This document shows, in pieces, positions 8,560 through 19,820 of a DNA stretch of 64,000 nucleotides. Source of the DNA: Campylobacter lari. GTDB taxonomy: Bacteria; Campylobacterota; Campylobacteria; Campylobacterales; Campylobacteraceae. The DNA is taken from contig NZ_CP011372.1 of NCBI RefSeq assembly GCF_001017575.1, positions 496,001 to 560,000 on the forward strand, read 5' to 3'. The notes beneath the pieces are model-generated. The model did not search any database. It was not told where the DNA came from and saw only the letters and a program-made list of their open reading frames with translations. A program made the translations under genes and the position numbers. How positions within the stretch are numbered: position 1 is the stretch's first letter; each line of letters opens with the position of its first letter.

Positions 8560-10953
8560 TTTAATATCAAAAGTAAAGAATTTGCTTTCAAAATTATTAC
8601 CTACTTTTTCATATTGAAACATAGCAGGTTCTAGGTTTTGCACTTCATGGTATAAAAGTCCCAAAGCAAGCCTTGCTTCTAAGGTTTCTTCGTTTTCCAA
8701 TCTTGCTAGTTCAAGTAAAGCTATAGCTGAATTTGGATTGTTTGAACCTATTGCTGCAACTGCAGCTAAAAATAAAGTTTGAGCATCTTTGATCTTATAA
8801 TCATCTATTAAAATATTATAAAGTGTATATGCTTCTTGGTATTCTTTTGCAAATACATCTACATAAGCTAATGCAAAGATTAGTCCTATAGAGTTTTTAT
8901 TGCTATTGGAAAGTCTTTTTTTTATGTCATTTCTAACATGGTTAAGTAAGCCTGTGATTTGCATAAGTGTCACATAGCTGTCTTTAACTATACCAGCACC
9001 ACCGAATAAAGAATCATAATCAAGTTTGGCAGTTAGAAAATACATCTGTGCTTGTTTGGCGTATTCTTTAATATCAAGATTCATATTTTTGGAGTTAAAA
9101 TATAAAATATTGCTAATAATATCTTCATTTAACAAGTCTTTTAATTCTTTAATTTTTTGATTTCTTAAAGTTTCCAGATTATTACCATTAGCAGCTATGA
9201 TGGCAAACATTAACTCCAAAGGAGTGCCACCTGAATTTGGAAGATTATCTAAGTAAGGAATTATTGCAGTAAAATCATTCTTAGCTAAGTGTAGTAGATA
9301 TTTAAATATGTTATGATTTTGATCAATGCTATTATCTGCTTGTAAATTTTCCAAAAGTTCATTAGCTAGCTTGGTATAGTCTTTTTTTGCTAAATCCATA
9401 CAATATATAGCAAAGATTCCTGCAATATAGTTTTTTGGATTTAAATGATAAGCAGTTGAAAAATGCTTATAAGCGTTATTGTAATCTTGTAATTGTGCAT
9501 AAGTTAGAGCAAGATTATAATGGATTACATCATGTGCATGATAAATTTCGCTTAAATTTTTAAATTCTTGATTTGCTTCTCTTAAGTGATAGTTAAAAGC
9601 TAAATCTATAGCATGAGATAATTCTATATTAACTCCCGATAGAGCTTTACTTTTAACAAGTAACTCGTTTTCATATTCATAGCCTTGTAAAAAATTTCCC
9701 AAATCAGCTTTTGTTATAAGCTCCATGCTTTGTTTTACATCAAAAACACGATAAGGTGAAAAATAAAACAATAAATCATATATTTGTTGTTTTCCTATGA
9801 TTAATCTTTTTGCAAAACTTTGTTGAGCTATATCAATATTAGATAAATTTCTTTTTAGTCTTGTTTTTATTTTATAGTATTTTGATCCAATATCTTTATC
9901 TTTTATATATAAGGCTTTTAAAATTTGAGATCCACTTTCGTATTCACCCATTTTTAGCTCAACCAAAGCTAAAGCAACTTGACTTCTTTGTTTATGTAAG
10001 TCATTTTTGCTAGATTTTTCAAGGTATTCTTTTGCTTTCACATATTGACTGTTTTTTGCGTATAGTAACCCTAAGGGAAGATCTGCATTATATTCTTCTT
10101 GTTTTTGTAAAAAATCAATAGCATTTTTTTCAGATTGCAAAAGAGAATAAATCTTGCCACTAATGTAATAAGACTCATCTTTATAAGACTGATTGTTTAC
10201 TTTTGAAAACATTTGCAAGGATTCTGGGTAAAATCCTTGATAATAATTAATTAATCCTTGATAATAATAATACAATGAAGAATTTGACTCTTGAGGAAGG
10301 TAAACTTTGGCTAAACCAATATAATGCTGAAAACTTGATTTGTTGCCAATATAATAATAACATACTGCAATATTAATAGCTGCGGCAACTCTATGTTCAC
10401 CCAAATCCAATGATTGTTTAAAGTTTTCAATTGCGCTAGTATAATCTTTTTGTTTCATTTGAGCTACACCAAGATTATAGCTAGATAAGGATTGATTAAA
10501 AATATTGATATTATTGTAAAGTTCTAGAGCACTTTCTACATCACCTTTTTCATATAACAAATTAGCTTTTTGTACTACAAGATCTAATGCTGATTGTTTT
10601 ACTTTGGTGATACTTGAGCTAGTATTATCATCTAGGACTTGAGTATTTAAAATAGCTTGTTTATCTTCTTTGAAAACTATGAGTAAGATTAAAACTATAA
10701 GTAATATTAAAGCAAGTCCTCCAAGTGTAGAAATTAAAATAATAAATTTTTTATCAAAAAGCTTTTTTTTCTCTTCAGGTTGTGTTGTTTGTGGTTCTTC
10801 TTCTACCCTTTGAAAAGTACTTTCCTCTTCCTCTAATTCAGGAGGTATCATCCCAGGAGGGATAGCTTGTTCTTCCACTCCTGGATTTTCATCGATATTT
10901 GAAAAGTTTTTTTCTTGAGTGTCTTGCTCTTTAAGTGTTACTTCTTCGGCCAT
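8554..10953 (-). CDS. pflB: PflB-like periplasmic TPR protein of the flagellar motor
   Basis: The 799-residue product has a Pro/Glu-rich cytoplasmic N-terminus (1-66), one membrane segment at about 70-94, and then a long periplasmic region made of tetratricopeptide-like helical repeats, for example around residues 155-190 and 470-505 where the A-Y-x-x-x-x-x-Y-x-x-A-x-x-x-x-x-P pattern is clear. In C. jejuni the gene in this context (Cj0390, before serS) is PflB, which with PflA builds the disks that anchor the wide ring of stators in the high-torque motor. Length, topology and the serS-trpS-aroK-der context all match. It lies downstream of serS by 8 bases in the same operon. Confidence 0.83.
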   Translation of the reverse strand: MAEEVTLKEQDTQEKNFSNIDENPGVEEQAIPPGMIPPELEEEESTFQRVEEEPQTTQPEEKKKLFDKKFIILISTLGGLALILLIVLILLIVFKEDKQAILNTQVLDDNTSSSITKVKQSALDLVVQKANLLYEKGDVESALELYNNINIFNQSLSSYNLGVAQMKQKDYTSAIENFKQSLDLGEHRVAAAINIAVCYYYIGNKSSFQHYIGLAKVYLPQESNSSLYYYYQGLINYYQGFYPESLQMFSKVNNQSYKDESYYISGKIYSLLQSEKNAIDFLQKQEEYNADLPLGLLYAKNSQYVKAKEYLEKSSKNDLHKQRSQVALALVELKMGEYESGSQILKALYIKDKDIGSKYYKIKTRLKRNLSNIDIAQQSFAKRLIIGKQQIYDLLFYFSPYRVFDVKQSMELITKADLGNFLQGYEYENELLVKSKALSGVNIELSHAIDLAFNYHLREANQEFKNLSEIYHAHDVIHYNLALTYAQLQDYNNAYKHFSTAYHLNPKNYIAGIFAIYCMDLAKKDYTKLANELLENLQADNSIDQNHNIFKYLLHLAKNDFTAIIPYLDNLPNSGGTPLELMFAIIAANGNNLETLRNQKIKELKDLLNEDIISNILYFNSKNMNLDIKEYAKQAQMYFLTAKLDYDSLFGGAGIVKDSYVTLMQITGLLNHVRNDIKKRLSNSNKNSIGLIFALAYVDVFAKEYQEAYTLYNILIDDYKIKDAQTLFLAAVAAIGSNNPNSAIALLELARLENEETLEARLALGLLYHEVQNLEPAMFQYEKVGNNFESKFFTFDIKN

Positions 10954-10961
10954 GTTTCCTC

Positions 10962-12197
10962 TTAAAAGTATTTTCTTAATACATCAGGAATTCTTATACT
11001 TCCATCTTTTTCTTGATAATTTTCCATGATAGCTACCAAGGTTCTTCCAACAGCTAGCGAAGAACCATTAAGTGTATGTACTAATTCGTTTTTGCCTTTA
11101 TCATTTTTAAAGCGAATTTTTGCACGTCTTGCTTGAAAATCTTTACAATTAGATACAGAACTAATTTCACGGTATTTATTTTGCGATGGAAGCCAAACTT
11201 CTAAATCCACTGTTTTTGCAGCTGAAAAACCTAAATCCCCAGTACAAAGCATCAAATGTCTATGTGCTAGACCCAAAGAACTTAGTAAATCACTAGCACA
11301 ATTTAGCATTTCTTCAAACATTAGCTCGCTTTGATCAGGCTTGCATATACTAACAAGCTCTACTTTTTCAAATTGATGTTGTCTTATAATACCTCTTGTG
11401 TCTCTACCTGCACTTCCTGCTTCTTGTCTAAAACAAGCGCTATAGCAAGTCATTTTTAAAGGCAATTCTTCTTGAGTTAAAATTTCATTAGAATAAAGAT
11501 TAGTTACGGGAATCTCAGAAGTTGAGATGAGGTATAAATCATCATTTTCTACCTTATACATATCATCTTTAAATTTAGGAAGTTGTCCGGTACCATACAT
11601 AGTTGCACTATTTACTAAAAAAGGTACATTAACTAATTCAAAACCTCTACTTCTATTAAAATCTATCATATAATTTACTAAGGCTCTGCTTAGTAAAGCT
11701 CCTTCGTTTTTAAGCACACAAAAGCGACTTTGTGAGATTTTAACTCCTCTTGTAAAATCAAGCCAATTTAATTTTTCTCCTAAATCATGATGTTCTTTAA
11801 TTTCAAAATCAAAACTAGGTGGAGTTAGAACTTTTTTTAATTCTACATTTTCATCCTCATCTTCTCCAAAAGGCACGCATTCATCAGGGGTATTTGGTAT
11901 TGCTAGAGCAATTTGTTCTAGTTTTTCTTCTAATTCATTAACGATTTTTGATTGAGTATTAATTTTTTCTTTATTTTGACTTAGTTGTGCTTTTAAACTT
12001 TCTTTATCTTGTGCTGTTGCAAGCTCTTTGCTAAATTTATTTTGAAAAGCTTGAAATTCTTCTAAAAGTGCTTTTTCTTTTTTTAAATTTACAAATAAAT
12101 CACTCAGTTCTTTAATTAAATTTTCATCCACTTTTTTAGCTTTTAGTTTTTGTGCAATTTCATCGAAATTATTTTGTAAAAGTTTTAAATCTAACAT
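10962..12197 (-). CDS. serS: Seryl-tRNA synthetase
   Basis: SerS charges tRNA-Ser and the selenocysteine tRNA. The 411-residue class II synthetase starts with the long antiparallel coiled-coil arm (about residues 25-105), then the catalytic core. Motif 2 is seen as [14 protein letters not shown] and motif 3 as [10 protein letters not shown]. The TSEIPVTN segment that contacts serine is present. Length is normal for bacterial SerS. It sits between trpS upstream and pflB downstream with gaps of about 10 bases, in a leftward operon, and starts at an ATG preceded by AAAAGGAG. Confidence 0.98.
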   Translation of the reverse strand: MLDLKLLQNNFDEIAQKLKAKKVDENLIKELSDLFVNLKKEKALLEEFQAFQNKFSKELATAQDKESLKAQLSQNKEKINTQSKIVNELEEKLEQIALAIPNTPDECVPFGEDEDENVELKKVLTPPSFDFEIKEHHDLGEKLNWLDFTRGVKISQSRFCVLKNEGALLSRALVNYMIDFNRSRGFELVNVPFLVNSATMYGTGQLPKFKDDMYKVENDDLYLISTSEIPVTNLYSNEILTQEELPLKMTCYSACFRQEAGSAGRDTRGIIRQHQFEKVELVSICKPDQSELMFEEMLNCASDLLSSLGLAHRHLMLCTGDLGFSAAKTVDLEVWLPSQNKYREISSVSNCKDFQARRAKIRFKNDKGKNELVHTLNGSSLAVGRTLVAIMENYQEKDGSIRIPDVLRKYF

Positions 12198-12208
12198 TCT
12201 AACTCCTT

Positions 12209-13168
12209 TTATAGTCCTATTTTAACATAAATTTTTTCCATTGTTTCTTGGGCTTGTTTTTTTGCTTTACTTGCTCCAAATTCTAAAATTTCCTCAATTT
12301 TAGAAGGATTAGCTAATAATTTTTCATATTCGTCCTTAGCCGAGGCAAAATACTCATTAATGATTTCATTTAAATACATTTTAAAATGTCCATAACCTTC
12401 GCCACCTTTTTCATAGCGACCTTTCAAAGCTTCTTGCTCTGTTTTGTCTAAAAACAATTTTGCGATTTTAAATATATTGCAATTTTGCCAATCTTTTGGA
12501 TCTTCCAAAGCTGTACTATCTGTAACAATGGAAGAAATTTGTTTTTTAATAGCTTTTGGTGTATTAAAAATATCGATTGTATTTTGATAGGACTTACTCA
12601 TTTTGGCTCCATCGGTGCCAGGTACTACGGCAACTTCATCATTAACTTTAGCTTGAGGTAAGGTAAAAATTTCACCCCATTCATTATTTACTTTTAAGGC
12701 TATATCTCTTGCTATTTCAACATGTTGAATTTGATCTTTACCTACAGGAACTATTTGAGCATTAAAAAGTAAAATATCTGCGGCCATTAAAACAGGGTAA
12801 GAAAAAAGTCCATGGTTGGCATTTAAACCTTTGGCAATTTTATCTTTATAACTATGTGCTCTTTCTAAAAGCCCCATTGGGGTAAATTGAGAAAGAATCC
12901 AATAAAGTTCCATTACTTCTTTTACATCGCTTTGCAACCAAAACACGCTTTTTTGCGGATCAATCCCTAAACTCAAAAAAGCTGCCGCAGCTTTGAGTGA
13001 ATTTTGTCTGAGTTTTTCTCCATTAAAACTTGAAGTCATAGCATGATAATTTGCTATAAACATATACATTTGATTTTCTTCTTGCATGTTTAGCATTTGT
13101 CTTATAGAGCCAAAATAATTACCTATATGTAAATCTCCACTTGGCTGTAATCCCGTAATAACTCTCAT
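12209..13168 (-). CDS. trpS: Tryptophanyl-tRNA synthetase
   Basis: This 319-residue class I synthetase attaches tryptophan to tRNA-Trp. It has the HIGN form of the HIGH signature at residues 14-17 and the KMSKS loop in the context G-A-K-M-S-K-S. The segment MAADILL after the Rossmann crossover and [10 protein letters not shown] are strongly conserved in bacterial TrpS. It overlaps the aroK stop by four bases (ATGA-type coupling) and is followed by serS after 11 bases, so the aminoacyl-tRNA synthetase pair is co-transcribed. Confidence 0.98.
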   Translation of the reverse strand: MRVITGLQPSGDLHIGNYFGSIRQMLNMQEENQMYMFIANYHAMTSSFNGEKLRQNSLKAAAAFLSLGIDPQKSVFWLQSDVKEVMELYWILSQFTPMGLLERAHSYKDKIAKGLNANHGLFSYPVLMAADILLFNAQIVPVGKDQIQHVEIARDIALKVNNEWGEIFTLPQAKVNDEVAVVPGTDGAKMSKSYQNTIDIFNTPKAIKKQISSIVTDSTALEDPKDWQNCNIFKIAKLFLDKTEQEALKGRYEKGGEGYGHFKMYLNEIINEYFASAKDEYEKLLANPSKIEEILEFGASKAKKQAQETMEKIYVKIGL

Positions 13169-13662
13169 TTTACCTCTTTTTTAATCTCTTTGATAAGTTC
13201 TTTAATACTTTTGTTTTCAATGTTGATTATAATATCTGCCTTTTTTTCATATTTTTTTACTCTTTGATCAAAAAGAATTTTGGCGTTATTTATATTTGCA
13301 AATAAAGGTCTAGTGGTTAATTTTTCTTTGCTTAGTCTTTGCAAAAGGTAATCAAAACTTGCTTTTAAATAAACAATAATACCAATATTTTTTAATTTTT
13401 TTTGCTCTATAAAACCACCACCGCTTGCAATAGAGCAATTTTGCACACAAGTTAAAAAAGAAACAAGTTTTTTTTCTTCTTTGCGGAATTTTTTCTCTCC
13501 ATATGTTTTAAAAAATTCACTAATTTCAAGATTAAATTTTTCTTTAATTAAACTGTCTGTATCTAAAAAGAATTTATCATATTTTTTTGCATAAGTCCTT
13601 GCTATGGTTGTTTTACCACAGCCCATAAAGCCTACAAAAAGGAGATTATCCTTCTTGTTCAT
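13165..13662 (-). CDS. aroK: Shikimate kinase
   Basis: AroK phosphorylates shikimate at the 3-hydroxyl in aromatic amino acid synthesis. The 165-residue product has a Walker A motif GFMGCGKTT at 11-19, the FLDTDSLI motif with the substrate-binding aspartate, the GEKKFRKEE segment with the conserved arginine, and ASGGGF, the shikimate-binding glycine loop. The lid sequence contains TTRPL. It overlaps der upstream by 17 bases and trpS downstream by 4, so translation of all three is probably coupled. Confidence 0.95.
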   Translation of the reverse strand: MNKKDNLLFVGFMGCGKTTIARTYAKKYDKFFLDTDSLIKEKFNLEISEFFKTYGEKKFRKEEKKLVSFLTCVQNCSIASGGGFIEQKKLKNIGIIVYLKASFDYLLQRLSKEKLTTRPLFANINNAKILFDQRVKKYEKKADIIINIENKSIKELIKEIKKEVK

Positions 13663-15031
13663 CTTTGCTACCTTTTTTTCTTGAAGCTAAAATCAAAGGA
13701 ACGCCTTCAAAATTAAATTGTTTTCTAATTTGATTTTGCAAATAGCGCTTATAGCTAAAATGCAAAGCTTTAGGTCGATTCATGATTAGAGCTATTTTTG
13801 GAGGTGCTAAGTCATACTGCACAGCATAGTATATCTTAACTAGTTTTCCATAATCATGAGGCAATGGGTGAGCTCTTGTGGCTTCTTCTACCAAGGTATT
13901 TAATTTTGCAGTTGGAATTTTTTGCGTGAAATTGGCAAAAACTTCTAAGATTTTATCTAAAAGTACATGCACTCTTTTTCCACTTAAAGCTGATACACTT
14001 ACAACGGGTGCATAAGCTAGAAATTTAAAACGATCTAGTTTTAATTCTTTTAAAGTTTTATCAAAATCAAGCTCACTTTTATCCCATTTATTAAGCACGA
14101 TAATCACACCTAAACAATGCTTAGCAGCAAGTCCTGCAATACGCTCATCAAGCTCGTTAAAGCCTTCGGCTGCATCAAGTACTAAAAGTGCAATTTGAGC
14201 ATTAGCTAGGGCATATTCAGTTCTATTTAGCGCATAACGCTCTAAGCCTTGTATTTTCCCACGTTTTCTAATACCCGCAGTATCTACAAACTCAATGATT
14301 TTATCTTTATGCATAATGCTTTCATTGACAGGATCAATCGTAGTACCTGCTATATCGCTTACCACGCTACGTTCTTCTTTAACTAAGGCATTTAAAAGAC
14401 TTGATTTTCCTACATTTACTCTGCCGATAATTCCTACTTTAATATGATTTTCATTGATGGTTTTTAACTTAAAATCTCCGCTGTTTTCATCAAAATTTTC
14501 TAAATAACTTTCAAAGTCTTCTTCTTCATCTGCGTTTAAATAACTTTCATTTAAAAACTTACCAGCCCACATACAAAGTTCATCAATGCCTATATTATGT
14601 GTAACCGAGATATTAAAAACTTCTTTTACGCCAAAATTAGAAAATTCCCAAGATCTTTCTTCATCTTTTTTGTTATCGACTTTATTGATTACTAAAGCTA
14701 TGGGTTTGTTGAGTTTTTTCATTTCATAAAAAAATGCTTTATCTTCATCATCAGGTAAAAATTTTCCATCCACCATATAAAAGATAATATCACTATTTTT
14801 AGCAGCTTTAAGCGAATTTGCTTTGACATTTTTAAAAAGTTCATTGCTCTCATCAAGTCCGCCACTATCTATCAATAAAGCTTTTTTGCCATCAATTTCT
14901 ACCTCTATTTTGTTAGTATCTCTTGTAGTTCCGCTTATGTCGCTAGTTATGGCTATGCGTTTTTTTGCAAGTCTATTAAAAAGACTTGATTTACCAACAT
15001 TTGGTTTTCCTATTAAAATAATACTTTGCAT
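13646..15031 (-). CDS. der: Ribosome-associated double GTPase Der (EngA)
   Basis: Der is an essential GTPase with two tandem G domains that acts in 50S subunit maturation. Both P-loops are visible: GKPNVGKSS near residues 8-16 and GRVNVGKSS near 204-212. Each domain also has its switch motif (DSGG and DTAG) and an NKxD motif (NKVD and NKWD). The C-terminal KH-like domain follows from about residue 380 and ends in a basic tail. The 461-residue length is typical. It is the first gene of the leftward run and has a TATAAT at 15061-15066 upstream. Confidence 0.97.
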   Translation of the reverse strand: MQSIILIGKPNVGKSSLFNRLAKKRIAITSDISGTTRDTNKIEVEIDGKKALLIDSGGLDESNELFKNVKANSLKAAKNSDIIFYMVDGKFLPDDEDKAFFYEMKKLNKPIALVINKVDNKKDEERSWEFSNFGVKEVFNISVTHNIGIDELCMWAGKFLNESYLNADEEEDFESYLENFDENSGDFKLKTINENHIKVGIIGRVNVGKSSLLNALVKEERSVVSDIAGTTIDPVNESIMHKDKIIEFVDTAGIRKRGKIQGLERYALNRTEYALANAQIALLVLDAAEGFNELDERIAGLAAKHCLGVIIVLNKWDKSELDFDKTLKELKLDRFKFLAYAPVVSVSALSGKRVHVLLDKILEVFANFTQKIPTAKLNTLVEEATRAHPLPHDYGKLVKIYYAVQYDLAPPKIALIMNRPKALHFSYKRYLQNQIRKQFNFEGVPLILASRKKGSKDEQEG

Positions 15032-15060
15032 TAATACTCATTTTTAAATTTTTATTTGTG

Positions 15061-15066
15061 ATTATA
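15061..15066 (-). promoter_or_regulatory. Candidate -10 element for the der-aroK-trpS-serS-pflB operon
   Basis: Read on the minus strand this hexamer is TATAAT, 30 bases upstream of the der ATG in a T-rich context. The diverging plus-strand gene may use TAAAAT at 15099-15104, which is a weaker match. Confidence 0.5.
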
Positions 15067-15130
15067 TAAAAATTGCCTTAAAATTAAGCAAAAAAGACTA
15101 AAATAACGGGAATTTTTATATGGAATTTAT

Positions 15131-16063
15131 ATGTTAAGAATAGTTAAAAAGAATTTAGGTATATATTTTATGATTATTGCTTCCATAGAATTTGCACTTG
15201 TAGGTGCTTGTGCAAAAATTCTTAGTGAAGAATTATCATCGATTGAAATTATGTTTTTTAGAAATATTATAGGCACAGCTTTTATGCTTTATGCGCTTTC
15301 AAAATTAAATTTTCACAAAAGTGGTGGACATCTTGGACTGCTTATTTTTAGAGGTATTATAGGAACGATTGCTTTATATCTTTTCTTTTATAATGTTTCT
15401 AATATTTCATTAGGCGGTGCTTTTGCTTTTCAAAAAACAGCACCTATTTTTATAGCTTTGATTGCTTTTTTGTTTTTTAAAGAAAGTTTGGGATTAAAAG
15501 CTTGTTTTGGGATTTTGATTGCTTTTATAGGGGTGTTGTTAATTTGTCAGCCTTTTGCAGATAGCACTACGCATTCAGGCTTTGATTTAAAAAATAGTAT
15601 TTTAGGAATTTTAAGTGGTTTTTGCGCAGCTTTGGCGCTAACTAGTGTAAGAGAGCTTAGAAAATCATACCCAGCTCCTTTTATAGCTTTATCTTTTGTT
15701 TTAATTGGTACTCTTATGCCTTTAATATCTATGATTATAGGTTCTTTTTATGAAATAAAAGAGCTTGATTTTTTAATTGCTCCTTTTGTTATGCCTAGTT
15801 TTAAAGCTTGGATTTTTATTGTTTTGATGGGAATTTTTGGAGCAATGTATCAAATTCATGTTACTAAAGCTTATGGGGTGGCAAAAAAGGCAGGGATTGT
15901 TGCAGGAGTTAGTTATATAGATGTAGTTTTTACTTTGTTTTTAGGTATATTATTAGGAGATGAATTTCCTAGCTTGATGGTTTTTATAGGAATTTTTAGC
16001 ATTATTTTAGGAGGAATTATTTTGGTTAGTAAGCAAACAAAAGGAAAGAAAAATGGAAAATAA
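15131..16063 (+). CDS. EamA/DMT-superfamily membrane transporter
   Basis: The 310-residue product is predicted to have ten membrane segments arranged as two five-helix EamA repeats. The first repeat is recognisable from the [10 protein letters not shown] and [12 protein letters not shown] segments; the second from [15 protein letters not shown]. Members of this family export small metabolites or amino acids, but the substrate cannot be read from sequence. A gene of this type sits beside der in C. jejuni as I recall. Its 3' end overlaps the start of the purine permease by 11 bases, so the two are coupled. The ATG lacks a strong ribosome binding site, so the start is moderately certain. Confidence 0.85.
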   Translation: MLRIVKKNLGIYFMIIASIEFALVGACAKILSEELSSIEIMFFRNIIGTAFMLYALSKLNFHKSGGHLGLLIFRGIIGTIALYLFFYNVSNISLGGAFAFQKTAPIFIALIAFLFFKESLGLKACFGILIAFIGVLLICQPFADSTTHSGFDLKNSILGILSGFCAALALTSVRELRKSYPAPFIALSFVLIGTLMPLISMIIGSFYEIKELDFLIAPFVMPSFKAWIFIVLMGIFGAMYQIHVTKAYGVAKKAGIVAGVSYIDVVFTLFLGILLGDEFPSLMVFIGIFSIILGGIILVSKQTKGKKNGK

Positions 16064-17414
16064 AACAGATTTAATTTATGGTTTAGAAGATAGACCACCT
16101 TTTACTAAAGCATTTTTTGCTGCTTTAGTGCATTTAATGGCTATGTTTGTGGCTGTAATTACACCTGCTTTACTAATTTGCAAGGGTCTTGGAATAGATG
16201 ATACTAATACAGCTAGAATTATTTGTATGTCGCTTTTTGCTTCAGGTGTTGCTTCACTTTTACAGATTAAAACTTGGGGTCCTATAGGGAGTGGACTTTT
16301 ATCTATTCAAGGAACTAGTTTTAACTTTGTTGCGCCTATTATACTAGGCGGGCTTGTTTTAAAAAATAATGGTTTATCGCAAGAAGCAATGCTTGGAGCT
16401 ATTTTTGGTACTTTAATGCTTTGTTCAACTACTGAAATGATTATTTCACAAATTTTACCTTTTATTAGAAGAGTGATTTCGCCTTTGGTTTCAGGTATAG
16501 TAGTGATGATTATAGGTCTTAGTTTGATTAATGTTGGCCTTGTGAGTGCAGGAGGTGGATTTGCGGCTAAGGCAAGTGGCGAGTTTGGTTCTTTGCAAAA
16601 TTTATTATTAGCTGGAGTTGTGATTTTAAGTATTATTATATTAAATCGTTTTAACAATGCTTATATAAGAATTTCTTCTTTGTTTATAGCTATGATAATA
16701 GGGCTTTTAGTGGCTATGACTTTTGAAAATTTTAGCTTTAATTTTAATGAAAATTTACCTTTAATGTTTTTACCTGATCCTTTGCATTATGGTTTGAGTA
16801 TTGATTATAATCTCATTTTACCTTTGATTTTGGTTTTTATGGTAACTTCTTTAGAAACTATTGGTGATATTAGTGCTACTAGCGAAGTTTCTAATCAGCC
16901 AGTTAAAGGTGAACTTTATGCAAAAAGATTAAAAGGCGGGGTTTTAGCAAATGGTTTTAATTCCTTTGTTTCAGCTTTTTTTAATACTTTTCCAAACTCA
17001 TGTTTTGGGCAAAATAACGGCGTCATAGCTTTAACAGGTGTTGCAAGTCGTTATGTAGGGTTTATTGTAGCTTTTATGTTGATGATTTTGGGTTTATTTC
17101 CTATTGTGGCTGATATTACTTTGCAAATTCCAGAGCCTATTTTAGGTGGGGCAACTTTAGTGATGTTTGGTACTATAGCTGCAACGGGGGTTAGGATTAT
17201 TTCTAAAGAAAATTTAAATCGTCGTTCTATTATCATTATAGCTATGAGTTTGGGTATAGGACTTGGAGTTTCTAATAATCCTGATATTTTAGAATTTATG
17301 CCAATGTGGTTTAAAACTTTATTTTCTTCAGGAATCGCAGCAGGTGGGATTACAGCTATTATTTTAAATTTTGTTTTCCCTCTTGAAGAAAATAATAAAA
17401 ATAAAGTAAAATAA
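16053..17414 (+). CDS. NCS2/NAT-family purine (probably xanthine) permease
   Basis: The 453-residue protein has about 12-14 membrane segments. Features of the nucleobase-ascorbate transporter family are clear: the TM3 segment [10 protein letters not shown], the TM8 segment [10 protein letters not shown], and the signature [14 protein letters not shown]. In this signature the T-G-V-A-S-R ending is as in xanthine permeases (XanQ/XanP) rather than uracil permease UraA, so xanthine is the more likely substrate; that is inference from the family. It begins inside the end of the EamA gene and lies 16 bases before kdsA. A nucleobase permease at this spot is not something I recall from C. jejuni. Confidence 0.85.
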   Translation: MENKTDLIYGLEDRPPFTKAFFAALVHLMAMFVAVITPALLICKGLGIDDTNTARIICMSLFASGVASLLQIKTWGPIGSGLLSIQGTSFNFVAPIILGGLVLKNNGLSQEAMLGAIFGTLMLCSTTEMIISQILPFIRRVISPLVSGIVVMIIGLSLINVGLVSAGGGFAAKASGEFGSLQNLLLAGVVILSIIILNRFNNAYIRISSLFIAMIIGLLVAMTFENFSFNFNENLPLMFLPDPLHYGLSIDYNLILPLILVFMVTSLETIGDISATSEVSNQPVKGELYAKRLKGGVLANGFNSFVSAFFNTFPNSCFGQNNGVIALTGVASRYVGFIVAFMLMILGLFPIVADITLQIPEPILGGATLVMFGTIAATGVRIISKENLNRRSIIIIAMSLGIGLGVSNNPDILEFMPMWFKTLFSSGIAAGGITAIILNFVFPLEENNKNKVK

Positions 17415-17430
17415 TAAAAAACAAGGAAAA

Positions 17431-18237
17431 ATGATGAAAAAAATGATACTAATAGCAGGGCCTTGTGTGATAGAAAATGAAGAGCTTGTTTTTAAGGTTG
17501 CACAAGAGCTTGAATGCTTTTTAAAAGATGATAGAATTGATTTTTATTTTAAATCAAGTTTTGATAAAGCAAATAGAACTAGTATTAATAGTTTTAGAGG
17601 ACCAGGTCTTGAAAAAGGTTTGGAAATTTTGCAAAAAGTTAAAGATAAATTTGGCATGCAAATTCTTACTGATATTCATGAGAGTTCTCAAGCAAGTATT
17701 GCAGCTGAAGTTGTAGATGTTTTACAAATTCCAGCTTTTTTGTGTAGACAAACCGACCTTTTAGTGGCAGCTGCCAAAACAAAAGCTAAGGTAAATGTAA
17801 AAAAAGGTCAATTTTTAAATCCTGAAGATATTAAATACAGCGTGGCTAAAATTTTACAAACTAGAGGTATCAACGAAGAAGGTTTTGAAATAGCCAAAGA
17901 AAATGGGATTTTCGTAGCTGAGAGAGGTTCTAGTTTTGGCTATGGGAATTTAGTGGTAGATATGAGAAGTTTGGTTATCATGAGAAAATATGCTCCGGTT
18001 GTTTTTGACGCTACCCATAGTGTGCAAATGCCAGGGGCAAATGGTGGAAGTAGTGGAGGCAAAAGTGAATTTGTAGAGCCTTTAGCAAGAGCTGCGGCTA
18101 GTGTAGGTGTGGATGGATTTTTCTTTGAAACACACATTGATCCTTGCAAGGCTTTGTGTGATGGACCAAATATGCTTGATCTTTCAAGACTTAAAAACTG
18201 CGTAAGTACGCTTTTAAAAATTCAAGAAATCATTTAA
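17431..18237 (+). CDS. kdsA: 3-deoxy-D-manno-octulosonate 8-phosphate synthase
   Basis: KdsA condenses phosphoenolpyruvate with arabinose 5-phosphate to make KDO 8-phosphate for lipooligosaccharide core. The 268-residue TIM-barrel protein shows the conserved AGPCVIE start, [33 protein letters not shown] and ATHSVQ motifs. The CxxxAxxDGPNM segment near the C-terminus is conserved, and the N-terminal AGPC cysteine suggests the metal-dependent class; this class assignment is inference. It opens with ATGATG after AAGGAAA; either could initiate. ribH follows after 11 bases. Confidence 0.97.
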   Translation: MMKKMILIAGPCVIENEELVFKVAQELECFLKDDRIDFYFKSSFDKANRTSINSFRGPGLEKGLEILQKVKDKFGMQILTDIHESSQASIAAEVVDVLQIPAFLCRQTDLLVAAAKTKAKVNVKKGQFLNPEDIKYSVAKILQTRGINEEGFEIAKENGIFVAERGSSFGYGNLVVDMRSLVIMRKYAPVVFDATHSVQMPGANGGSSGGKSEFVEPLARAAASVGVDGFFFETHIDPCKALCDGPNMLDLSRLKNCVSTLLKIQEII

Positions 18238-18248
18238 AAAGGAAAAAT

Positions 18249-18719
18249 ATGAATATAATAGAGGGAAATTTAAGTTTAAAAGGTGATGAAAAAATTGCAA
18301 TTATCAATGCAAGATTTAATCACATTATCACAGATCGTTTAGTTGAAGGTGCTAAAGATGCTTTTTTAAGACATGGGGGTAAAGAAGAAAACTTAAGTCT
18401 TGTTTTAGTGCCAGGTGCTTTTGAAATTCCTTTTGCGCTAAAACAAGCTTGTGAGAGTAAAAAATTTGATGGAATTTGTTGTGTTGGAGCAGTAATTCGT
18501 GGAAGTACACCGCATTTTGATTATGTAGCGGCTGAAACTACTAAAGGTATAGCAAGCGTGGGACTTGGAGCTAATATACCCGTAAGTTTTGGAGTTTTAA
18601 CAACTGATACTTTAGAGCAAGCTATAGAAAGAGCGGGTAGTAAAGCAGGTAATAAAGGTTTTGAAGCTATGCTTACTGTAGTTGAAATGCTTAATTTAAT
18701 CCAAAAAATTAAGGCTTAA
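18249..18719 (+). CDS. ribH: 6,7-dimethyl-8-ribityllumazine synthase
   Basis: RibH makes the penultimate intermediate of riboflavin by joining the pyrimidinedione and dihydroxybutanone phosphate. The 156-residue subunit shows the phosphate-binding PGAFEIP motif, the [14 protein letters not shown] segment with the catalytic histidine, and the [13 protein letters not shown] segment. It forms icosahedral or pentameric assemblies in relatives. nusB starts one base after its stop, a pairing found in many bacteria, so the two are translated from one message with kdsA. Confidence 0.97.
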   Translation: MNIIEGNLSLKGDEKIAIINARFNHIITDRLVEGAKDAFLRHGGKEENLSLVLVPGAFEIPFALKQACESKKFDGICCVGAVIRGSTPHFDYVAAETTKGIASVGLGANIPVSFGVLTTDTLEQAIERAGSKAGNKGFEAMLTVVEMLNLIQKIKA

Positions 18720-18720
18720 A

Positions 18721-19119
18721 ATGGCTACTAGACACCAAGTAAGACAAAGTATAGTTTCTTTGCTTTATGCAGCACAGTTAAATCAAGAAAATAAAGATTT
18801 TATCAATGAATTTTTAGATGAGAAAAAAATTCGTAATGACCAAAGAAAATTCACTCTAGATTTATATAATGGCATTAATGAGCAACTTATTTTGCTTGAT
18901 GAGAAAATTAATGAGTGTTTAAAAGAGCATAAGTTAGATGGAGTAGCTAGTATAGAAAAGGCTATTTTACGCTTGGGTGCTTATGAGATTTTATTTACTT
19001 CTACACAAAAAGCGATTATTATCAACGAAGCTATAGAGCTTGCAAAGGAAATGGCAGGGGATAATGCTCCTAAATTTATCAATGGGGTGTTAGATAAAAT
19101 CAACAAGGAAGAACAATGA
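18721..19119 (+). CDS. nusB: Transcription antitermination factor NusB
   Basis: NusB binds boxA RNA with S10 (NusE) in rRNA antitermination. The 132-residue all-helical protein begins MATRHQVRQ with the Arg-rich RNA-binding start typical of the family and contains the conserved AILRLGAYE and INEAIELAK segments near the C-terminus. It starts immediately after ribH and overlaps pyrF by four bases (ATGA). Confidence 0.95.
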   Translation: MATRHQVRQSIVSLLYAAQLNQENKDFINEFLDEKKIRNDQRKFTLDLYNGINEQLILLDEKINECLKEHKLDGVASIEKAILRLGAYEILFTSTQKAIIINEAIELAKEMAGDNAPKFINGVLDKINKEEQ

Positions 19120-19799
19120 AGCTTTGTGTGGCTTTTGATGTGGCAAGTTATGATGAATGCATAAATTTAGCTAAAGAATTAAAAGGTTTAGATCTTTGGG
19201 TTAAAATAGGGCTTAGATCGTATTTAAGAGACGGAATAAAGCTTTTAGAGGCGATTAAAAAAGTGGATGATTTTAAAATCTTTTTAGACTTAAAGCTTTA
19301 TGATATACCAAATACTATGGCAGATGCTTGCGAAGAACTTGCTAAGCTTGATGTGGATATGTTTAATATCCATGCAAGTGCAGGTAAAAGTGCTATGTGT
19401 ATGATTATGGAGCGTTTAAATGCTTTAAGTAAAAGACCTTTGGTGCTTTCTGTGTCTGCTTTAACTAGTTTTGACGAGCAAGAATTTTTTAGTATATATA
19501 AACAAGATATTAAACAAGCTGTTAAAGATTTTTCTAAAATTAGCTATGAAAGTGGTCTTGATGGCATGGTTTGCTCGGTATATGAAAGTTTGTTGATAAA
19601 AGAAAACACTAATTCAAATTTTATCACATTAACCCCTGGAATTCGCCCCTTTAAAGAAAATTCAGATGATCAAAAAAGAGTAGCTGATATACAGTGTGCT
19701 AAGGATAATTTGTCAGATTTTATTGTGGTTGGAAGACCTATTTATAAAGCAAAAGAACCTAGAAAGGTTTGCGAAGATATATTAGAGCATTTAAAATAA
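19116..19799 (+). CDS. pyrF: Orotidine 5'-phosphate decarboxylase
   Basis: PyrF converts OMP to UMP in pyrimidine synthesis. The 227-residue TIM barrel shows the catalytic Lys/Asp array in [12 protein letters not shown] and the phosphate-binding TPGIRP and VVGRPIYKA segments. The start overlaps nusB. Its TAA stop lies inside a perfect 32-base palindrome shared with the convergent lipoprotein gene. Confidence 0.96.
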   Translation: MKLCVAFDVASYDECINLAKELKGLDLWVKIGLRSYLRDGIKLLEAIKKVDDFKIFLDLKLYDIPNTMADACEELAKLDVDMFNIHASAGKSAMCMIMERLNALSKRPLVLSVSALTSFDEQEFFSIYKQDIKQAVKDFSKISYESGLDGMVCSVYESLLIKENTNSNFITLTPGIRPFKENSDDQKRVADIQCAKDNLSDFIVVGRPIYKAKEPRKVCEDILEHLK

Positions 19800-19820
19800 G
19801 CCTTAAGGCTTATTTTAAAT
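19789..19820. terminator. Perfect 32-base palindrome acting as bidirectional terminator
   Basis: The arms 19789-19800 and 19809-19820 are perfect inverse complements around the self-complementary centre CCTTAAGG. The palindrome contains the stop codons of both pyrF (plus strand) and the META-domain lipoprotein gene (minus strand), and T-rich sequence follows on each strand. It is well placed to end transcription from both directions. Confidence 0.75.
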
